Part shown: in pieces, positions 27,510 to 36,448 of the stretch
How positions within the stretch are numbered: position 1 is the first letter of the stretch
How the letters are laid out: each line of letters starts with the position of its first letter
NCBI GenBank assembly: GCA_015232465.1
Contig: JADFZO010000002.1
Coordinates: 20,919 to 84,918, forward strand
Direction: 5' to 3'
Source: Desulfamplus sp.
GTDB lineage: Bacteria; Desulfobacterota; Desulfobacteria; Desulfobacterales; Desulfobacteraceae
Length of the DNA stretch: 64,000 nt
The notes under the pieces: generated by a model
Databases searched by the model: none
Told to the model about the DNA's origin: nothing
Seen by the model: only the letters and a program-made list of their open reading frames with translations
Position numbers and translations under genes: made by a program

Positions 27510-28694
27510 TTACTCAGGGACATCCTCTGTCATTGCCATTATTAGAGCACCTTTAGCAGTTGCATTTAAGGGGTCTTGAGCAAGATGGACAGATGATATT
27601 TCAACAGGCAGACGCACCTTAGAAAGAGATTTATGGAATTTTTCAGTAAAACCCTCTGGCATTGCAGAGCCACCGCTTAAGACAATTGGAATGGGTTTGG
27701 AGATCATAGGAAGTTTATTAGATGCAGAAAATACCTTCTCCATACTCTTTTGAAGTTTTTGGATAAGCTCATTATAAAATATGTGCAGAGCAGTTGTTAT
27801 TCGATCTTTAGGCTTGGCAAGAAGTGATAGCTCTTTTTCTTTGATTGACTTAACCCTTGTTGCAGGCACTCCAACAACAGTTCCAACTGAGCTATCTATG
27901 TAGTCGCCGCCCATCTGAATACTGTATGTCAAAACAGGAAAAGATAGGTATGAGAGGCAGACATTGCACATTCCGCCGCCAATGCTAATTCCAATACCTG
28001 TGTAGTCATGTTCAGCAAGCTCAGATAGCACAACAGCCATACCCTCATTTATTGAGATTGGCGTAAAGCCTATTCTGCTTATAAACATCTTTATTATTGA
28101 CTCATGGTATGTAACAGAACCAAGCCCATCAATTGGTTCACCCGGGACACCAAAACATAAAATCTCGCCTAAACGCTTTGGCTTTTGAATCAAAGATAGG
28201 ATAATTGCCTGAATAACTGTAATCCCCTCTTTTTCATCTGATGAGAGTAGCCCCTGTTTGATCGATCTTCTTGTGTCAGTATCAAACATATTGGCAAAAT
28301 TCTCTGCAGAATATCCCACAATATAGTAAAGACCATCTTGCTCAAAGAAAAAGACATCATTTCTGACCAAAATATCTTTTGCAAATTTTGAGTGGGGGAT
28401 TGTAAAAAAGGCGTTCAACTGCTTGGTTGTCTTGATGTACCTACGCTCATTTTGGGCAACAATCACATGGCTTGTTCCAATATCAAGCCCTACTGGTCCT
28501 AAAGGCGATTCTGCAATTTCGCCCTCCTCTCTATCTCTACTTTGAACCTCTTTTTTAAACGAATGTTCAGCTTGTGCTATTTTGCTCTCAAGGCTAAACT
28601 CTTTTTTCTCACCTTCCAGCATAGCCTCACTGCCTGTTTCAGCCCTTTTAAGAGCCTCTAAACGCTCTTGAAGAGTTGTTCTATCTGCTGCCAT
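27510..28694 (-). CDS. Second actin-like ATPase of the magnetosome cluster (distinct from MamK)
   Basis: 394 residues with an MreB/FtsA/MamK-type fold: phosphate-1 motif GLDIGTSHVIVA (D71), connect and phosphate-2 region GIGISIGGGMCNVCL, and adenosine motif VLSGGSAMPEG. The phosphate-2 motif lacks the acidic residue present in MamK (DIGAGTTD), so ATP hydrolysis may be altered. An N-terminal extension of about 66 charged residues, likely coiled coil, precedes the actin fold and is absent from MamK. Actin-like mad proteins are known next to coiled-coil mad genes in magnetotactic Desulfobacterota, where they are thought to help chain positioning. It is the last gene of the operon. Confidence 0.85.
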   Translation of the reverse strand: MAADRTTLQERLEALKRAETGSEAMLEGEKKEFSLESKIAQAEHSFKKEVQSRDREEGEIAESPLGPVGLDIGTSHVIVAQNERRYIKTTKQLNAFFTIPHSKFAKDILVRNDVFFFEQDGLYYIVGYSAENFANMFDTDTRRSIKQGLLSSDEKEGITVIQAIILSLIQKPKRLGEILCFGVPGEPIDGLGSVTYHESIIKMFISRIGFTPISINEGMAVVLSELAEHDYTGIGISIGGGMCNVCLSYLSFPVLTYSIQMGGDYIDSSVGTVVGVPATRVKSIKEKELSLLAKPKDRITTALHIFYNELIQKLQKSMEKVFSASNKLPMISKPIPIVLSGGSAMPEGFTEKFHKSLSKVRLPVEISSVHLAQDPLNATAKGALIMAMTEDVPE

Positions 28695-28717
28695 TACTTT
28701 ATTATACCTCCACCTGT

Positions 28718-29023
28718 TTACTTAATATTAAACAACTGCTGGAAATTGGTTGTCTCAAGAATTCTTCTTACATTGGGGTTGGGATTAACAATGTCAATCA
28801 CACCATCATCTCCTCCGCAACGCTCCCGCAATACAAGCAGCATTCCAAGCCCTGATGAGTCAACATACTCAACATCACTAAAATCTATAATCACCTTTGA
28901 AACAGACTCGATCTTATCTTTATAAGAGTCACTAAATTTTTTATATAGAGTGATGTCAAGTTTCCCCCGCACCATTATAGTAAGTGTTTTACCATCATCT
29001 GAGACTGTTGCTTCAACATTCAT
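28718..29023 (-). CDS. STAS-domain protein (anti-sigma factor antagonist type)
   Basis: 101 residues forming one STAS domain like SpoIIAA. The serine in VEYVDSSGLGMLL is the expected phosphorylation site, and KVIIDFSDV is the preceding strand. Such proteins switch partners on dephosphorylation. No anti-sigma kinase or sigma factor lies in the window, so the partner may be another operon product. It sits 23 bases before the actin-like gene, which suggests a role in regulating cytoskeletal assembly rather than a general stress response; that is inference. Confidence 0.88.
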   Translation of the reverse strand: MNVEATVSDDGKTLTIMVRGKLDITLYKKFSDSYKDKIESVSKVIIDFSDVEYVDSSGLGMLLVLRERCGGDDGVIDIVNPNPNVRRILETTNFQQLFNIK

Positions 29024-29102
29024 AATTATAATCCTTATTAAAAACAGATTGTTTTAAATTTAAAAATTAAGTGTAATTATGGAGTAATATAACAAATATA
29101 AT

Positions 29103-29495
29103 TTAAACAAACCAGTCATATTCAGTGTTATTGAGCAAAATATCTCTATCTTGCCTTTTTAGCGATAAAAAAGAGTCTGTAAAGTCTATAAACACATCAA
29201 AGGCTATGGTCTCACCTCTATATCTATCAAAAGAGGATTCAAAAAAGTGAGGCTTTTGGGCAAAACCATTATTGTTGTAGATATATTGGCACAAAATATC
29301 ATCTCTATTACCCACATCATAAAACACAAATCTTATCTTTTGTGCAATATTATCAAGCAGAAGATACTTAATATCGTTAGATAGTTTTAACTGCTCTTTT
29401 GATGACATTATCTGAAAAGAGCTGCTTATAAGGCTCAGATCGCTCTCCATAACCTCAAGCATCTTATCTAACTTCTCAATAGATAACAAAGACAT
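29103..29495 (-). CDS. Hypothetical protein within mad-type operon
   Basis: 130 residues, acidic, soluble, not recognised. It starts with a helical part (IEKLDKMLEVMESDLSLI) and ends with alternating strands (IRFVFYDVG, AFDVFIDF, TEYDWFV). Same strand as its neighbours and 36 bases from the preceding coiled-coil gene, so almost certainly an operon member. No catalytic or metal motif is visible. Confidence 0.7.
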   Translation of the reverse strand: MSLLSIEKLDKMLEVMESDLSLISSSFQIMSSKEQLKLSNDIKYLLLDNIAQKIRFVFYDVGNRDDILCQYIYNNNGFAQKPHFFESSFDRYRGETIAFDVFIDFTDSFLSLKRQDRDILLNNTEYDWFV

Positions 29496-29531
29496 AAAAA
29501 CTCCTCTCTCCCTTACCCCCTACCCTCTTTC

Positions 29532-30107
29532 TTACAACCTCTTTTTCATAAGTGCAGAGATCTCCATTCTATCTTGTGTCTCTCTAAGAAGATTATAAAC
29601 CTGTTTAAGAATAGAGTCGCACCCCTCTAAATTTGGGAGTCTATCAACTTGCTCCTTAGAGATTGACTTTATGCCACTCTTCACAATATCAAGACGCTTT
29701 ATAACTCGTGCCTTTTCGCTACTAATATCATTGAGTTCAGAACGCAGATTTTTATTGAGCATAGCACTTGAGCTCTCCTCAGCCCTTAGCTCTTTGACCT
29801 TAAAGTGAAGCTCATCAGTCTCTTTTATAAGCTCATCTTTTCTGCTTTTTAAAAACTCAATGTTCTTTACACAATCCTTTTTTCTCTTTTCATAAGAAAG
29901 AGTGTGGTTATTTGCAGCAGAGATGGCAATATCAACACCTTCAAGCTCACCTGAAAGAATATCAATCTCTCTTGTAAGCCTTGTCTCCTCCTCATCTAAA
30001 AAGAGCTTTATCTTTCTTAGCTCCTCAATCTCTTTGAGCAGCTCTCGCCTCTCTTTATAATCTTCATAACCAGACCCAAAATCTTTGATCAAAAGCTCTT
30101 CTTCCAT
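29532..30107 (-). CDS. Coiled-coil protein, mad type
   Basis: 191 residues, nearly all heptad-patterned helix (ELLKEIEELRKIKLFLDEEE, KDELIKETDELHFKVKELR). No domain or membrane segment is seen. A predicted cytoplasmic rod. Its place among MamK, a second actin and other coiled-coil genes suggests a structural or linker role around the magnetosome chain; that is inferred from context. Confidence 0.72.
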   Translation of the reverse strand: MEEELLIKDFGSGYEDYKERRELLKEIEELRKIKLFLDEEETRLTREIDILSGELEGVDIAISAANNHTLSYEKRKKDCVKNIEFLKSRKDELIKETDELHFKVKELRAEESSSAMLNKNLRSELNDISSEKARVIKRLDIVKSGIKSISKEQVDRLPNLEGCDSILKQVYNLLRETQDRMEISALMKKRL

Positions 30108-30150
30108 AGCTCATTCCATCTAACGTTGTCTAACCTTTGATTTGTAAATT

Positions 30151-31020
30151 TTACGCCTCTTTTTCAGCAGCCTCTAATCTATTATCTGACCTATTGCTCT
30201 CTGCTGTCTGATAAAAGGTCTTTTTTGCCTGAAGTTTAGTTGCATTCAAAGCAGCGTGAAGCTCTCTTACAGCACTTCTTGATGCTTTAAGCTCACCCAT
30301 TAGGCGATACTTCTCATCAAGGGCATCTTTAAGCTCAATCTGCAGCGATTTTATCTTCTCCTCACCTACCAAGATTTTACCCTTTAATACGCTAATCTCT
30401 CGCTGGTGCTGTTTGCTATTTTCACTATCTGCATTTAAACGAGCCTCTAAAAAGTTGATCTCACTAATAAAATCAGCCTTTTGCTCCTCTAAAGTTGTGG
30501 CCTTTTGTTGATTACGCTCTATACCATATTTTAATTTATCTATCTTTGCCTTTAGCTCACGAATCTCAAGTTCAGCCTTGTTTCGCTCATCAATGTGATA
30601 ATCGATCTCAATCTGAAGCTCTCTTTTTGAAGGAAGCTCATCTTTCATCTTAGCAAGTTCAGCCTCAATCTCGCTATTTTGCTGGTTAAAATTTGCTATG
30701 ATCTCTTTTGAATCTTTAAGGTCCTTTTCAAGCGATGAGTTTATGGAGAGCACCCCACTAAGCTGGGATTCCATACTCTTCATAACCTGAAACATATCAT
30801 TTATGGTCTTTTCAAGATCAATTGAATACATACCCTTTTTAAGAAGCTCAATCTCTTTTATTCGTGGGAACTCAACAAAAGCATTTGATTTTGCAGCACC
30901 TTTTTTCAACACATCTTTAACCTGCATATCAATCTTTGCAATGCTATCCATAACCCTGAATTGTTCTGCAAATTCACTCTCTCTGTAATCCTCTCTTGTC
31001 TTTAAATCAACTGTTGTCAT
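30151..31020 (-). CDS. Coiled-coil protein, mad type
   Basis: 289 residues, coiled coil over almost the full length (about 55-270), with a short N-terminal non-coil segment (SEFAEQFRVMDSIAKIDMQ). Its start overlaps the end of the preceding gene by 14 bases, a sign of coupled translation. The C-terminus is charged (SNRSDNRLEAAEKEA). No catalytic motif. It is likely to form oligomeric rods with the neighbouring coiled-coil products. Confidence 0.74.
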   Translation of the reverse strand: MTTVDLKTREDYRESEFAEQFRVMDSIAKIDMQVKDVLKKGAAKSNAFVEFPRIKEIELLKKGMYSIDLEKTINDMFQVMKSMESQLSGVLSINSSLEKDLKDSKEIIANFNQQNSEIEAELAKMKDELPSKRELQIEIDYHIDERNKAELEIRELKAKIDKLKYGIERNQQKATTLEEQKADFISEINFLEARLNADSENSKQHQREISVLKGKILVGEEKIKSLQIELKDALDEKYRLMGELKASRSAVRELHAALNATKLQAKKTFYQTAESNRSDNRLEAAEKEA

Positions 31021-31738
31021 GGCGACCTCTTGATTCTCCCTTAATATTGTAATAGTGGGCTTTTGCAGATTTTTCTATGCTGTGCATTCTTCCATAAAGC
31101 GACTCAAGAGCCTTTACCGCCCCAAAAATCGAATCATCAAGCCCCTCAACATGAGAACTCTTCTCTGGTATATCGGTCTCAAGCCTGCCAATTCTATCTA
31201 TCAAAGCACCAGTTTCACCCTTTATAAAACCAATATCTTTAACAGATTTCTCGACCGCTCGGATACTTGACTCCATCTTGAGAGTAAGTTTGTCTAAAAC
31301 ATCTGAAATATCGGCTTTTTCAGAGTTGTAGAACTCAATCTCGTTTGTAAGGCTACTCTCCTCAGTAAGAAGTTTGAGTAGCTCCCTATTTTGCCCATCT
31401 GCCCTCTGCTCTGCTTTTGCCTTCTCTCGCAACTTCTCTTTAATCGCAAATTTAATATCATGAAGCTGCCTTGATGATAGATGGTTCTTATTCTCAAGAG
31501 CCTCAATTTCAGATTGAAGTTTGTCTCTCTCCTTTAACATCTCATCTCTGCTCAATTTAAGCAGATTTCTATTGTCATCAGAAAGATTTGAAATAAGAGC
31601 ACTCTTTTTATTCTCAAGCTCACTTGAAAGCTCGTCAGAAGCAGGAGAAGAAGAAGACGAAGAGGCGGCGGAGCGGTATCGCCTCTGCTGCTGCTTTTCC
31701 TCCTGCTGCTCATGTTTAAAATCATCTTCATTTAACAT
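31007..31738 (-). CDS. Coiled-coil protein with Ser/Gln-rich N-terminus, mad type
   Basis: 243 residues. The first 45 are low complexity (Gln/Arg then a serine run SSSSSPAS), the rest is coiled coil (SRDEMLKERDKLQSEIEALE). The DNA coding the N-terminus has a short GC-rich triplet tract (about 31640-31690) unlike its AT-rich surroundings. It starts three bases after the HEAT-repeat gene stop and overlaps the next gene by 14 bases. Confidence 0.72.
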   Translation of the reverse strand: MLNEDDFKHEQQEEKQQQRRYRSAASSSSSSPASDELSSELENKKSALISNLSDDNRNLLKLSRDEMLKERDKLQSEIEALENKNHLSSRQLHDIKFAIKEKLREKAKAEQRADGQNRELLKLLTEESSLTNEIEFYNSEKADISDVLDKLTLKMESSIRAVEKSVKDIGFIKGETGALIDRIGRLETDIPEKSSHVEGLDDSIFGAVKALESLYGRMHSIEKSAKAHYYNIKGESRGRHDNS

Positions 31739-31741
31739 AGC

Positions 31742-33583
31742 TTACACACCAAGCTCTGCATTTTCTTTTTCGTCAATAGATAAGTCTTCTTCTTTTTGGG
31801 CTTGATAACTAACATCTTCTTCTGAATCCTCATCTGCTTCTAATGATAACTCTGAACTTAGCTCAACATCATCAGCCTCTTCTTCTTTTTCTGTATAAGA
31901 GCCATTGTCATCATCGTCAATCAGATTTTCAACATCAGGAAGATAATCTTCGTTATCTGACTCTGCTTTAGCCTCTTCTGACTCATCTTGATAGCCATCT
32001 TCTTCTATAATTTCATCTATTGGAGCAAGCTCTGGCTCTAACTCTAACTTGATTTTTGCATCGCTATCTTCATCTTCTTTAATTGCTTCTTCTTCAAGCT
32101 CATCAAAAGCTGCCTCAACAGACTCCTCAACGCTTGTCTGCTCTAAAACTTCGCCCTTTGTAATAGCCTCTTCTTGATCAATCGCCTCTTCATCTTCATC
32201 ACTTAAAGCCTCTTTAATCTTGCTTGAAAGCTCATCTTTTAAGCTGTAATCATACTCAGAAGCTCTTTCATCATCAACATCACCATCTCCAACAAGATCA
32301 TCAGAATCAATACCAGTAATAGCAGATTCGCCCTCAGCATCACCCTTAACTTTGGTCATTCTCTCATCTTGCCACCACTGCTTTAGCTTTAAAACTGCCT
32401 CAGATAGCTCCGCTCCAGCAGCATTAACATCAAACTCAATATTTTCACCAGTAATTGCCCTGATAGCCTCTAACGCCTTTTCGCGTATCTCAAGCTCCTT
32501 ATCGCCAAGCACCTTAATTAAAGAGAGTACAGATGACTCATCTTTTAAATTTGCAAGAGCAGATACAGCAGCCTTTCTCACCCGTGCCTCCTCATCAATC
32601 AGACATTGTGAGACTGCTGGGACTGCATCTTCTGGGTCTTTCCAGCCGATAAATGTAAGGGCTGTTCTTCGCACTTCAGGATGATCATCGCGAAGAGCCT
32701 CAATAAGTGCTGGCATTGAGACATCCTCTCCAGCAAGTTTAAAAAGACCACGCAAACAACCAATACGCACCCTATACTTTTCAGATTTTAGCTCTTTGAT
32801 AAAAAGCGGAACAGCTCGCGAATCACCAATACTTATGAGCGAGTTGATAATCTCAGCAGTAAGATCAGGATCATCATATCGAACAGCGTCCATAAGAATT
32901 GGAACACCAGCATCATTGCCTATTTTTCCAATTTCAGCAGCAGCAAGATATTTGATCTCCATCTCACTATCTAAAAGGTCATGGGCAACTTTATAAAAAA
33001 TCTCCTCTTCAGAACGGGACTCAAACACACCTGTTTTTAGTGCAGTGTTAATCGAATTTTCAACAACCTTATTTATCTGCTCAATTGATGCTTTTTCTTT
33101 ACTCACCTTCTCTTTTAGCTTTGCAAAAGCAGCCTCTTTTTTAAGCTCTTTTTGACGTATCTTTGCAGCTATCTTCTCCTCTTTTAGTTCAGAAATACGA
33201 TTTTTTAGCCTCTCAATCTCTTTTTCATACTCCTTTACATCAGCAAGAAGCTGCTTTAAGTTGTCTGACTCTAAAATTGTGTTACCATCAGCACTTCGAG
33301 CACCCTCTTTACCAATCTCAAAATAGAGGGCTTTTATCTCTTTTTCATACTCAGCAATCTTTTTCTCAAGTTTTCCTATCTCACCAGTCTTTATAAAACC
33401 AAGACCTTTTGTAAACATACCCTTAGGAACAGGCTGAAAATCAGGCACCTTTTTAACTGCTGACCAAACTTTATTCAGACCATTTGCAGTTGCATCATAC
33501 ACCCATACAGTTGAGCTACCCACTGCATTAAGAGCACTTGCAAACCTACCCCTTGATTCTCTTTGATTAATCTCTTTTTCCAT
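31742..33583 (-). CDS. HEAT-repeat protein with coiled coil and acidic tail
   Basis: 613 residues in three parts. Residues 1-190: a short hydrophobic/amphipathic stretch (STVWVYDATANGLNKVWSAV), then a coiled coil. Residues about 205-405: at least five HEAT-type repeats (DPDLTAEIINSLISIGDSRA, HPEVRRTALTFIGWKDPEDA, EARVRKAAVSALANLKDE, LEIREKALEAIRAITG), a fold used for protein binding. Residues about 420-613: very acidic and disordered-looking (Glu/Asp over a third). The acidic tail could bind cations or basic partners. No enzyme motif is seen. Among coiled-coil products it looks like the adaptor of the operon. Confidence 0.82.
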   Translation of the reverse strand: MEKEINQRESRGRFASALNAVGSSTVWVYDATANGLNKVWSAVKKVPDFQPVPKGMFTKGLGFIKTGEIGKLEKKIAEYEKEIKALYFEIGKEGARSADGNTILESDNLKQLLADVKEYEKEIERLKNRISELKEEKIAAKIRQKELKKEAAFAKLKEKVSKEKASIEQINKVVENSINTALKTGVFESRSEEEIFYKVAHDLLDSEMEIKYLAAAEIGKIGNDAGVPILMDAVRYDDPDLTAEIINSLISIGDSRAVPLFIKELKSEKYRVRIGCLRGLFKLAGEDVSMPALIEALRDDHPEVRRTALTFIGWKDPEDAVPAVSQCLIDEEARVRKAAVSALANLKDESSVLSLIKVLGDKELEIREKALEAIRAITGENIEFDVNAAGAELSEAVLKLKQWWQDERMTKVKGDAEGESAITGIDSDDLVGDGDVDDERASEYDYSLKDELSSKIKEALSDEDEEAIDQEEAITKGEVLEQTSVEESVEAAFDELEEEAIKEDEDSDAKIKLELEPELAPIDEIIEEDGYQDESEEAKAESDNEDYLPDVENLIDDDDNGSYTEKEEEADDVELSSELSLEADEDSEEDVSYQAQKEEDLSIDEKENAELGV

Positions 33584-33616
33584 ACTAAATTCTCCCCCTG
33601 TTTAAGCTACTTGATC

Positions 33617-34813
33617 TTAAGCTACCTGATCTATTGCATTATCAAAATTGTCAAGCTCTATGTTAAACGACTCATAAATAGATTTAAGCCTTTGATTCAT
33701 AGAAACCATATCTGATTTTATATTGTTTATAATATCAAACATTGAGTGTTTAATATTGTGCTCAGATTTAGCTTCAAGCACCATTGCCCTGATACGTTTT
33801 AGCTCCTGTTCAATATCTTCCATATCTCCAACTTTACGTTTTAGCTCAAGGAGATTTTCATACTTTTTATTTAGATCAACAACCATATTCTGCTTTGTTA
33901 TTATAGAGCCATCAATATCTTTAATCTGCAATGATGCACTATCAATATCTGCATTAAGATTAGAGTTTTGCTCAGATATCTCCCCATCTTTACTTTTCAA
34001 CTTTTCAAGCTCTGCAAAGATTAAAGACTCATCAACCATTTGAGACTCTAAGACCCTTTGTGCCTCACGCTCAAGAGAGATTTTCTCTGGTCTTATGCGT
34101 CTTAACACCTCTTGTTCAAGCGAAATCTGATGCTCCATCTCTGCCTTTTTTGCTTTAACCTCTGCAATTTGCGACTCAATCTCATCATAATAACTTTGGA
34201 TACACTGCTCAAAGTTTAGAGTTATGTTGTCAATAAGTCCAGCACTGTAACCATCAGGCAATATTCCGTAAAGCAAACCCCGTGTCCCTCTCATAATTGA
34301 AATCTCCTGCTCAAGACTTGAGAGTGTAATATCAGCTTTACTTAACGACTCCTCTAACTCTTGCTTCTCATCGCTTATGCTTATGTGTCTCCACTCCTCC
34401 TCTAAGGGCTTTAGAGTCTGAGTAAGTGATTCAATAGCACTTTTGTTCTCTGTAACTGAGCCTTTAAGCTGAGGCAGGATAGAGAGCAGCTCTTCCACCT
34501 CTTTTTGCATCTGCTTAAGCTCTGCCCACTCATTAACCTTTTTATTGCTGCTATCTTTAAAGAGTCCTGATAAGGCACTTTTTGATCTATTTACCTCTTG
34601 ATTGAGCCTCTCTATTGATGAGTCAGTCTGATGAATCTCTTTTTGAATCATCGAAATTTTATTGTTTAAAAAAGTTATCTCTTTTTCTCTGTTCTTAATC
34701 TCATAGGCAAGGAGGACTCTGGTCTTTTTATCTATCTGTTCTGCATTAATCTCCTCAACTTTTCTCTTTATCATCTGTTGATTGGAATCTAATGAGCTGC
34801 TATGGAACATCAT
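33617..34813 (-). CDS. Coiled-coil protein, mad type
   Basis: 398 residues, long coiled coil broken around residues 180-215 by a non-coil segment (TRGLLYGILPDGYSAG, FEQCIQSYYDE). The layout suggests two rods with a hinge. No catalytic motif or membrane helix is seen. It is one of two large coiled-coil genes in tandem, 57 bases apart, and shares a similar break pattern with the next gene. Confidence 0.74.
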   Translation of the reverse strand: MMFHSSSLDSNQQMIKRKVEEINAEQIDKKTRVLLAYEIKNREKEITFLNNKISMIQKEIHQTDSSIERLNQEVNRSKSALSGLFKDSSNKKVNEWAELKQMQKEVEELLSILPQLKGSVTENKSAIESLTQTLKPLEEEWRHISISDEKQELEESLSKADITLSSLEQEISIMRGTRGLLYGILPDGYSAGLIDNITLNFEQCIQSYYDEIESQIAEVKAKKAEMEHQISLEQEVLRRIRPEKISLEREAQRVLESQMVDESLIFAELEKLKSKDGEISEQNSNLNADIDSASLQIKDIDGSIITKQNMVVDLNKKYENLLELKRKVGDMEDIEQELKRIRAMVLEAKSEHNIKHSMFDIINNIKSDMVSMNQRLKSIYESFNIELDNFDNAIDQVA

Positions 34814-34870
34814 TGTCTCTATTTTCTCCTGATAGCTATAAGTTTAAACATTAAAAAATGTCATTGCCTT

Positions 34871-35893
34871 TTATTGTGCAAGCTCTAAAATACTAAACTC
34901 TAAACTCTCAATATTTTGCCAAATGGTATCGTAATTCTCTTCTAAAACTGCCTTTTGAACCATAATATCTAAAAGTTCATCAAGAGCCTTATTTTGCTCT
35001 TCTGATAAATCTGCAACACGTTTTTTATGCTCATTAAGCTCAGATAGAGCCTTATCAATTTTAATAAGATTATCATCTGATATAGATGCGATCTGGTTCT
35101 GCTGCGTCTCAACTATTGATGCCACAGAGTCAAACTGCCCCTGTTTATTTATAAGCTCAATCTGTAATTCAGAGTATCTAACGCTAAGAGATCGCTGCTC
35201 TTTTGCTTTTTGTGTAATACTCTCTTGTAGTTTTTTAATCTCAGCCACACTCTCAATCTGATTTTTGAACATATCAATACTTGCAAACATGCTCTCAATC
35301 TCCTTTTTAATAGCTGTAAGGCTATTTTTAACATCAGAGCGTTCTGTAAGGCTAAGGACAAATTCGTTGTTCAAATCTTGAGCTTTTTTCTCAAACTCAT
35401 CTCTTTCAATAGAGGTTGCAGATAAAAATTTGGAGATTTCGGTTGAGAGTATTGTTCTCTCTTTTTTAAGAGATACGATCTTTTTTTGGTTTATATTATT
35501 TGTCTTTGAAATAGTGGCAATCTCTTTTGAAGCCTCTAAAATAGTTTGATTCAACTCCTTGATTCTACTCTCTAACCTCTTTTTTTTGCCATTTAGCTCA
35601 AAGAGCAGAACCTCTTTTTTAGATACAGCCCCTTTGAGTAAAATCAGGGCATCTTCCATCTCTGTCCGTTTTTTATTTAAGATAAACTTGCTATTTTTGC
35701 TATCTTTTAGCTGCTTGTCAATCAACGCCATTTGGCTGTTTAGGCTTGATAATCGCCCTTTTTTCTCTTTTAAAACAGCCTCCAAACGAACAAATTTATT
35801 GTAAAGCGTCCCATACTCGTAGGCTCTCTGCTTGCCTCTTCTTTGTAACTCTGCAACGCTCAATGACCAAATATCTTCAAAGCTGTATGACAT
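34871..35893 (-). CDS. Coiled-coil protein, mad type
   Basis: 340 residues, coiled coil from about residue 25 to the end, with an N-terminal non-coil SYSFEDIWSLSVAELQRRGK. No other motif. It follows the toxin-antitoxin pair in the operon by 44 bases. Function is inferred only from neighbours: scaffold or linker for MamK or magnetosomes. Confidence 0.74.
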   Translation of the reverse strand: MSYSFEDIWSLSVAELQRRGKQRAYEYGTLYNKFVRLEAVLKEKKGRLSSLNSQMALIDKQLKDSKNSKFILNKKRTEMEDALILLKGAVSKKEVLLFELNGKKKRLESRIKELNQTILEASKEIATISKTNNINQKKIVSLKKERTILSTEISKFLSATSIERDEFEKKAQDLNNEFVLSLTERSDVKNSLTAIKKEIESMFASIDMFKNQIESVAEIKKLQESITQKAKEQRSLSVRYSELQIELINKQGQFDSVASIVETQQNQIASISDDNLIKIDKALSELNEHKKRVADLSEEQNKALDELLDIMVQKAVLEENYDTIWQNIESLEFSILELAQ

Positions 35894-35937
35894 GATTAAC
35901 TCCGAGAATAGCTATTTTGTGTTTGTATAAATAGATT

Positions 35938-36195
35938 TTACAAGCTTATTATTTTGTCATATTCTGCATGGCTTCCAATCCAAAACCATAAAAATCCAAT
36001 GTCAATTGGTGCTGCAACAGAACGATAATGCAAACCAACACGAACAGACCAGACTTTTCCAACTTTTTTAAACTGCAAAGAAGGATGTGAAGGATTATCC
36101 TTAAGCAGTTTAAAATTTTTATCAGCAAGTATTTGAATTTCTAATGAAAGAGATTCATAACAAGCCCAAAAACTGGAAGATGTTTTATGAATCAA
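35938..36195 (-). CDS. RelE/ParE-superfamily toxin
   Basis: 85 residues with the fold pattern of this toxin superfamily: helices FWACYESLSLEIQILADKN, strand-rich KKVGKVWSVRVGLHYRSV, then FLWFWIGSHAEYDKI. The GSHAEYDK ending is common in a RelE-like group. Members usually cleave mRNA on ribosomes or poison gyrase; which applies is unknown. It appears to start with TTG at 36195 overlapping the antitoxin stop (TTGA), a layout typical of coupled toxin genes. Confidence 0.8.
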   Translation of the reverse strand: MIHKTSSSFWACYESLSLEIQILADKNFKLLKDNPSHPSLQFKKVGKVWSVRVGLHYRSVAAPIDIGFLWFWIGSHAEYDKIISL

Positions 36196-36392
36196 AGCTC
36201 TCTTGTCTTTCCTGATTTATATTCAGCAATTGCAGCATTTATGAGAAAATCAAGCTTACCTGAATTAGAATCAGCTTCAAGTTGCCTATCCCAACGATCC
36301 TGATCAAACTCTATAAACCACTCACGAAATTTTAAAAAAGAGTCATCATCTAACTCTTTAACGCTTCTTTCCAATAGCTCAACTTGAGTCAT
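36192..36392 (-). CDS. Antitoxin of type II pair
   Basis: 66 residues: VELLERSVKELDDDSFLKF followed by DRWDRQLEADSNSGKLDFL and AIAEYKSGKTREL. This short acidic helical protein is the standard partner of the RelE-like group next to it, wrapping the toxin with the C-terminal half. It precedes and overlaps the toxin gene. The pair lies inside the coiled-coil operon on the same strand. Confidence 0.78.
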   Translation of the reverse strand: MTQVELLERSVKELDDDSFLKFREWFIEFDQDRWDRQLEADSNSGKLDFLINAAIAEYKSGKTREL

Positions 36393-36448
36393 ATAAATTA
36401 TCCTTCCTTAATCCTACACAAATACAAATTTTTCTTGAATATTATCTT

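Noticed and set aside
31640-31690. GC-rich triplet tract as evidence of foreign DNA
   Set aside because: It is a short Ser/Arg/Gln low-complexity coding stretch with flanking sequence like the rest of the operon.
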